A stretch of 64,000 bases of DNA from Eulemur rufifrons (Eukaryota; Chordata; Mammalia; Primates; Lemuridae), in assembly GCF_041146395.1 (NCBI RefSeq), contig NW_027182926.1:70001-134000 (forward strand), in the 5' to 3' direction. The translations under genes and the position numbers were made by a program. Within the stretch, counting starts at the first letter, position 1; every line of letters begins with the position of its first letter. Of the stretch, positions 61,035 through 64,000 are shown in pieces. The notes under the pieces are model-generated. The model was not told the DNA's origin. It ran no database searches and saw only the letters and a program-made list of their open reading frames with translations.

Positions 61035-64000
61035 CACTTCATCCTGAACCCTAACCATAATCCTAACCCTAAATCTAATTCTCAGACTTCTTGCTTTCTT
61101 AGAGTTTAGAAAGCCTGCAATCCTCCCATGCCATGTGTGAAAGGAGGCTCTACCACTGTGTCCTGCATGAAATCCACGGGCCCATACCCAGAGTCCGATA
61201 CAGTGGGTTCCCGGTGACAATCCCAGCCCCCTAACCTCCCCCCAGCCTAATGCCGACAGGGCCCGTGCGCTAAGCATAAATGATACCTTTAACAGATAAC
61301 CCTAACCCTGAACATGGCACCTAACCCTGTTCCTATTTCTCCCCTTAACACGTAAACCTCACCGTGAGCCTAACTTTAACCTCTTAACGTAACGTTAATG
61401 CATAACCCATTCCCTGAGAACATCCCCTATCCCATAATTCTAACCCTATCTCCTAGTCATAACTGTAACACCTAATCCCTAACCCTAATTCTCCACCGCT
61501 AAGCCTAACCGTAACGCTGCCTACAACCCTAACACTGACAGGAACCCTTAGTTCTAACCCCAACGCTATGCCTAACAAAAGCCCTAACCCTTCACCCTTC
61601 ACCCTAACCCCTGAGCATTACCCTAACCTTTAACCGTAATCCTAATCCTAACCATTAAACCTAACCCTAGCTCTTAAAGCTAACCCTAAACCTTACCCTC
61701 ACGACTAGACCTTACCCTGACACTAACCTAACACCTAACACTAACCATAACCCCTATAGCTAACCCTAACCCTGAACCCTAAACCTAACCCTAACACTGA
61801 ACCTTCACTATATCCCTAACCCCTAAGCCTAATCCTAACTGTTAACCCTCACCCTAACACTTAAACTGGACCATAACACTAAACATTAACCCTAACACTA
61901 AACTTTAACCCTAACCATAAGCCCAACACTTAACCCTAATCCTATCCCTTAACCCTAAGCCTAACCCTAAGCCCTAACCCTAAACCTAACCCTAACCCCA
62001 ACCCTAACCCTTAATATTGACCCTTACCATTAACCCTCACACTAACCCTAATCCTAATCTTTAACCATAAAGCTAACACTGAAGCCTAACCCTGTGCCAA
62101 ACGCTAAACCCAAACCTTAACCCTAACCCTGAAACTTAACCATAAACCTAACTGTAACTGTTACACCTAACACTAACCTCTAACCCTAACCCCTAACCCT
62201 AAGACCCCACCTTAACACTAACCCTAACCCTAAACATTATCATAATCCTACCCCTAAATCTAATTCTCCGACTTCTTGCTTTCTTAGAGTTTAGAAAGCC
62301 TAAAATCCTCCCATGCCATGAGTAAAAGGGGGCTCTGCAGCTCTCTCTTGCATGAAACCAGGAGCCCATACCTAGCGTATGATAGAGTGGGTTCCCGGGG
62401 ACAATCCCATCCCCCTAACCCCAGCCCCCCGCCCAGTGCAGACAGGGCCTGTACGCTAAGTATAAACACTACCCCTAACAGATAACCCTCACCCTGAACA
62501 TAGCACCTGACCCTGATCCTATTGCTCACCTTAAAACATAAACCTCCCCGTAACCCTAACTTATCCCCTTATCTTAACCTTAATGCATAACACCCTGAGA
62601 AGAAGCCCTATCCCATAATTCTAATCCTAACCCCTAGCCATAACCGTAACACCTCATCCCTAATTCTAAAATGCCAACCCTAACCTTCACCCTACCAACA
62701 ACCCTAACCCTAACCCTAACCCCTAACCCTAAGCCCTCACCCTATCACTAATCTTCATCCCTAAACCGTACCGTAATCCTAACCCTAAATCTAATTCTCA
62801 GACTTGCTTTCTCAGAGTTTTGAAAGCCTACAATCCTACTAAGCCATGCATGAAAGCCCGCTCTGCCACAGTGTCCTGCATGAAACCCAGAGGTCCATAC
62901 ACTGCGTACGATAGAGTGGGCTCCCAGCGACCATCACAGACCCCTAACTTCGCCTCCTAGTGCATACAGGGCCCGTGCCCTAAGCATAAACCCTACCCCA
63001 CACCCATAACCCTAACCCAGAACATAACACCTAACCCTGATCCTACTGCTCACCTTAACACGTAAACCTCACCCTAACCCTAACTTAACCCCTTATCTTA
63101 ACGATAATGCATGACACCCTGAGAACAAGCCCTATACCGTAATTCTAACCCTAACTCCTAGCCATAACCATAACACCTAATCCCTAATTCTGAAACGCCA
63201 ACCCTAACCTTAACCCTACCAACAACACTAACACTAACCCTAAAACCCTTACCCTAACCCTACGCCTAAAAATAACCCTAATCATTGATCCTTAGTCATA
63301 ACCCCTAAAGCTTAACCCTAACCCTTAACGCTAATCCCAATCCTAACCATTAAACATAACCCTACTTAACCCTAACCCTAACCTATACGCTAATGCCTAG
63401 AGATCTAACCCCAACACTGACCTACAGTTAACACTAACCCTAACCCCTAATCCTAACCTTAAACCTGAACCATAAACCTAACCCTTAACCCTAACCCTAT
63501 TCCTAACCCCCTAACCCTAACCCTAACTGTTAAGCCTCACCCTAACACTTAACCCTGACTCTAACCCTAAACCTTAACCCTAACCCTGAACCCTAACCCT
63601 AAGCCTAACCCTTAACCCTAACCCTATCCCTTAACCCTAACCCCTAACCCTAACGCTAACCCCAACCCTAAACCTAACCCTGGCCCCCAACCCAGACTTA
63701 ACACCTAACCCCTAACACTAACTCTAAACCTAACCACTAATCCCTAGCACCTGACCCTGACTCGAAACCTAACCCCTAACTCGAAACCCCTAACCCCAAA
63801 CCTAACCCTAATTCTCACACTACTTCCATTCCCAGAGTGAAGCAAGCCTACAATACAGCCATGCCATGTGTGAGATGAGGCTCTGCCTGAGTCCTGCATG
63901 TAGGTTTTGTCCCAAGGCCCAGGGAATGATGTTGTGCTTTTGTGGTGACTCCGACCACACCCCTCTCACCGTAGATTAACCAGGTCCTGTGACCTTAAAC
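61035..64000 (-). repeat. Half-unit A, copy 3, mosaic and cut by the window end
   Basis: It has A spacing and the A-type intact first island at 61,081-61,282. It carries B-type variants at about 61,606 (CCCCTGAGCATTACCC) and about 61,849 (CTCACCCTAACACTTAAAC), then A-type CCCTTAACCCTAAGCC near 61,948, then B-type CATTATCATAATCC and TTCTCCGAC near 62,236-62,270. This patchwork suggests gene conversion or crossing-over between half-units. The final type 2 island (from about 63,812) runs to the window end. Confidence 0.8.

Larger units (their letters stand above)
47281..64000 (-). repeat. Homogeneous 6,877-bp dimeric higher-order repeat array
   Basis: Landmarks recur at exactly +6,877 (47,281 to 54,158 to 61,035; 48,530 to 55,407 to 62,284; 51,961 to 58,838). 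Half-units alternate in length, 3,446 and 3,431 bp. Each half-unit holds type 1a, type 1b, type 1c and type 2 islands in that order, separated by degenerate CCCTAA hexamers. Only scattered single-base differences are visible between dimers. The array continues past the right window edge. Confidence 0.93.

Overview
The window holds no protein-coding gene, tRNA or rRNA that I can support. It is almost entirely satellite DNA of two kinds. The first is long, heavily degenerate telomere-like sequence: TTAGGG/CCCTAA hexamers mixed with variants such as TTAGTG, TTAAGG and TTAGGGG. It is punctuated by GC-richer islands of about 200 bp. The second is an unrelated-looking satellite with a monomer of about 94 bp. 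This looks like a subtelomeric or interstitial-telomere block of a eukaryote whose telomere repeat is TTAGGG. A vertebrate is the simplest guess, but the species cannot be told from this sequence. Perfect hexamer runs reach only about four copies, so none of it looks like a working telomere cap.

Layout. 1-7,390: CCCTAA-oriented degenerate array, four tandem units of about 1.86 kb, each with one type 1 island. 7,391-20,500: 94-bp satellite, forward, with a repeating three-monomer order and larger near-identical blocks (2,688 bp in tandem, and a copy at +7,859 bp). About 20,500: the satellite switches strand. 20,501-25,275: the same satellite in reverse, decaying toward its right edge. 25,276-39,600: TTAGGG-oriented degenerate array with interleaved type 1 and type 2 islands. 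About 39,600: abrupt switch from TTAGGG to CCCTAA, the head-to-head orientation expected of a telomere-telomere fusion. 39,601-47,280: diverged CCCTAA array. 47,281-64,000: highly homogeneous array of alternating 3,446-bp and 3,431-bp units, a dimer of 6,877 bp repeated about 2.4 times and running out of the window.

The strongest new observation is that the two repeat kinds are probably related. The 94-bp monomer and the cores of both island types share collinear motifs (TTGTAGGC, then AACTCT, then TGGAAGAAGTGTGAGA). Satellite and islands may therefore derive from one ancestral element that was amplified in two ways. All open reading frames here are short. They either read through degenerate hexamers (giving RIRFRVRI-like tails) or through satellite monomers, and I treat them as chance frames.
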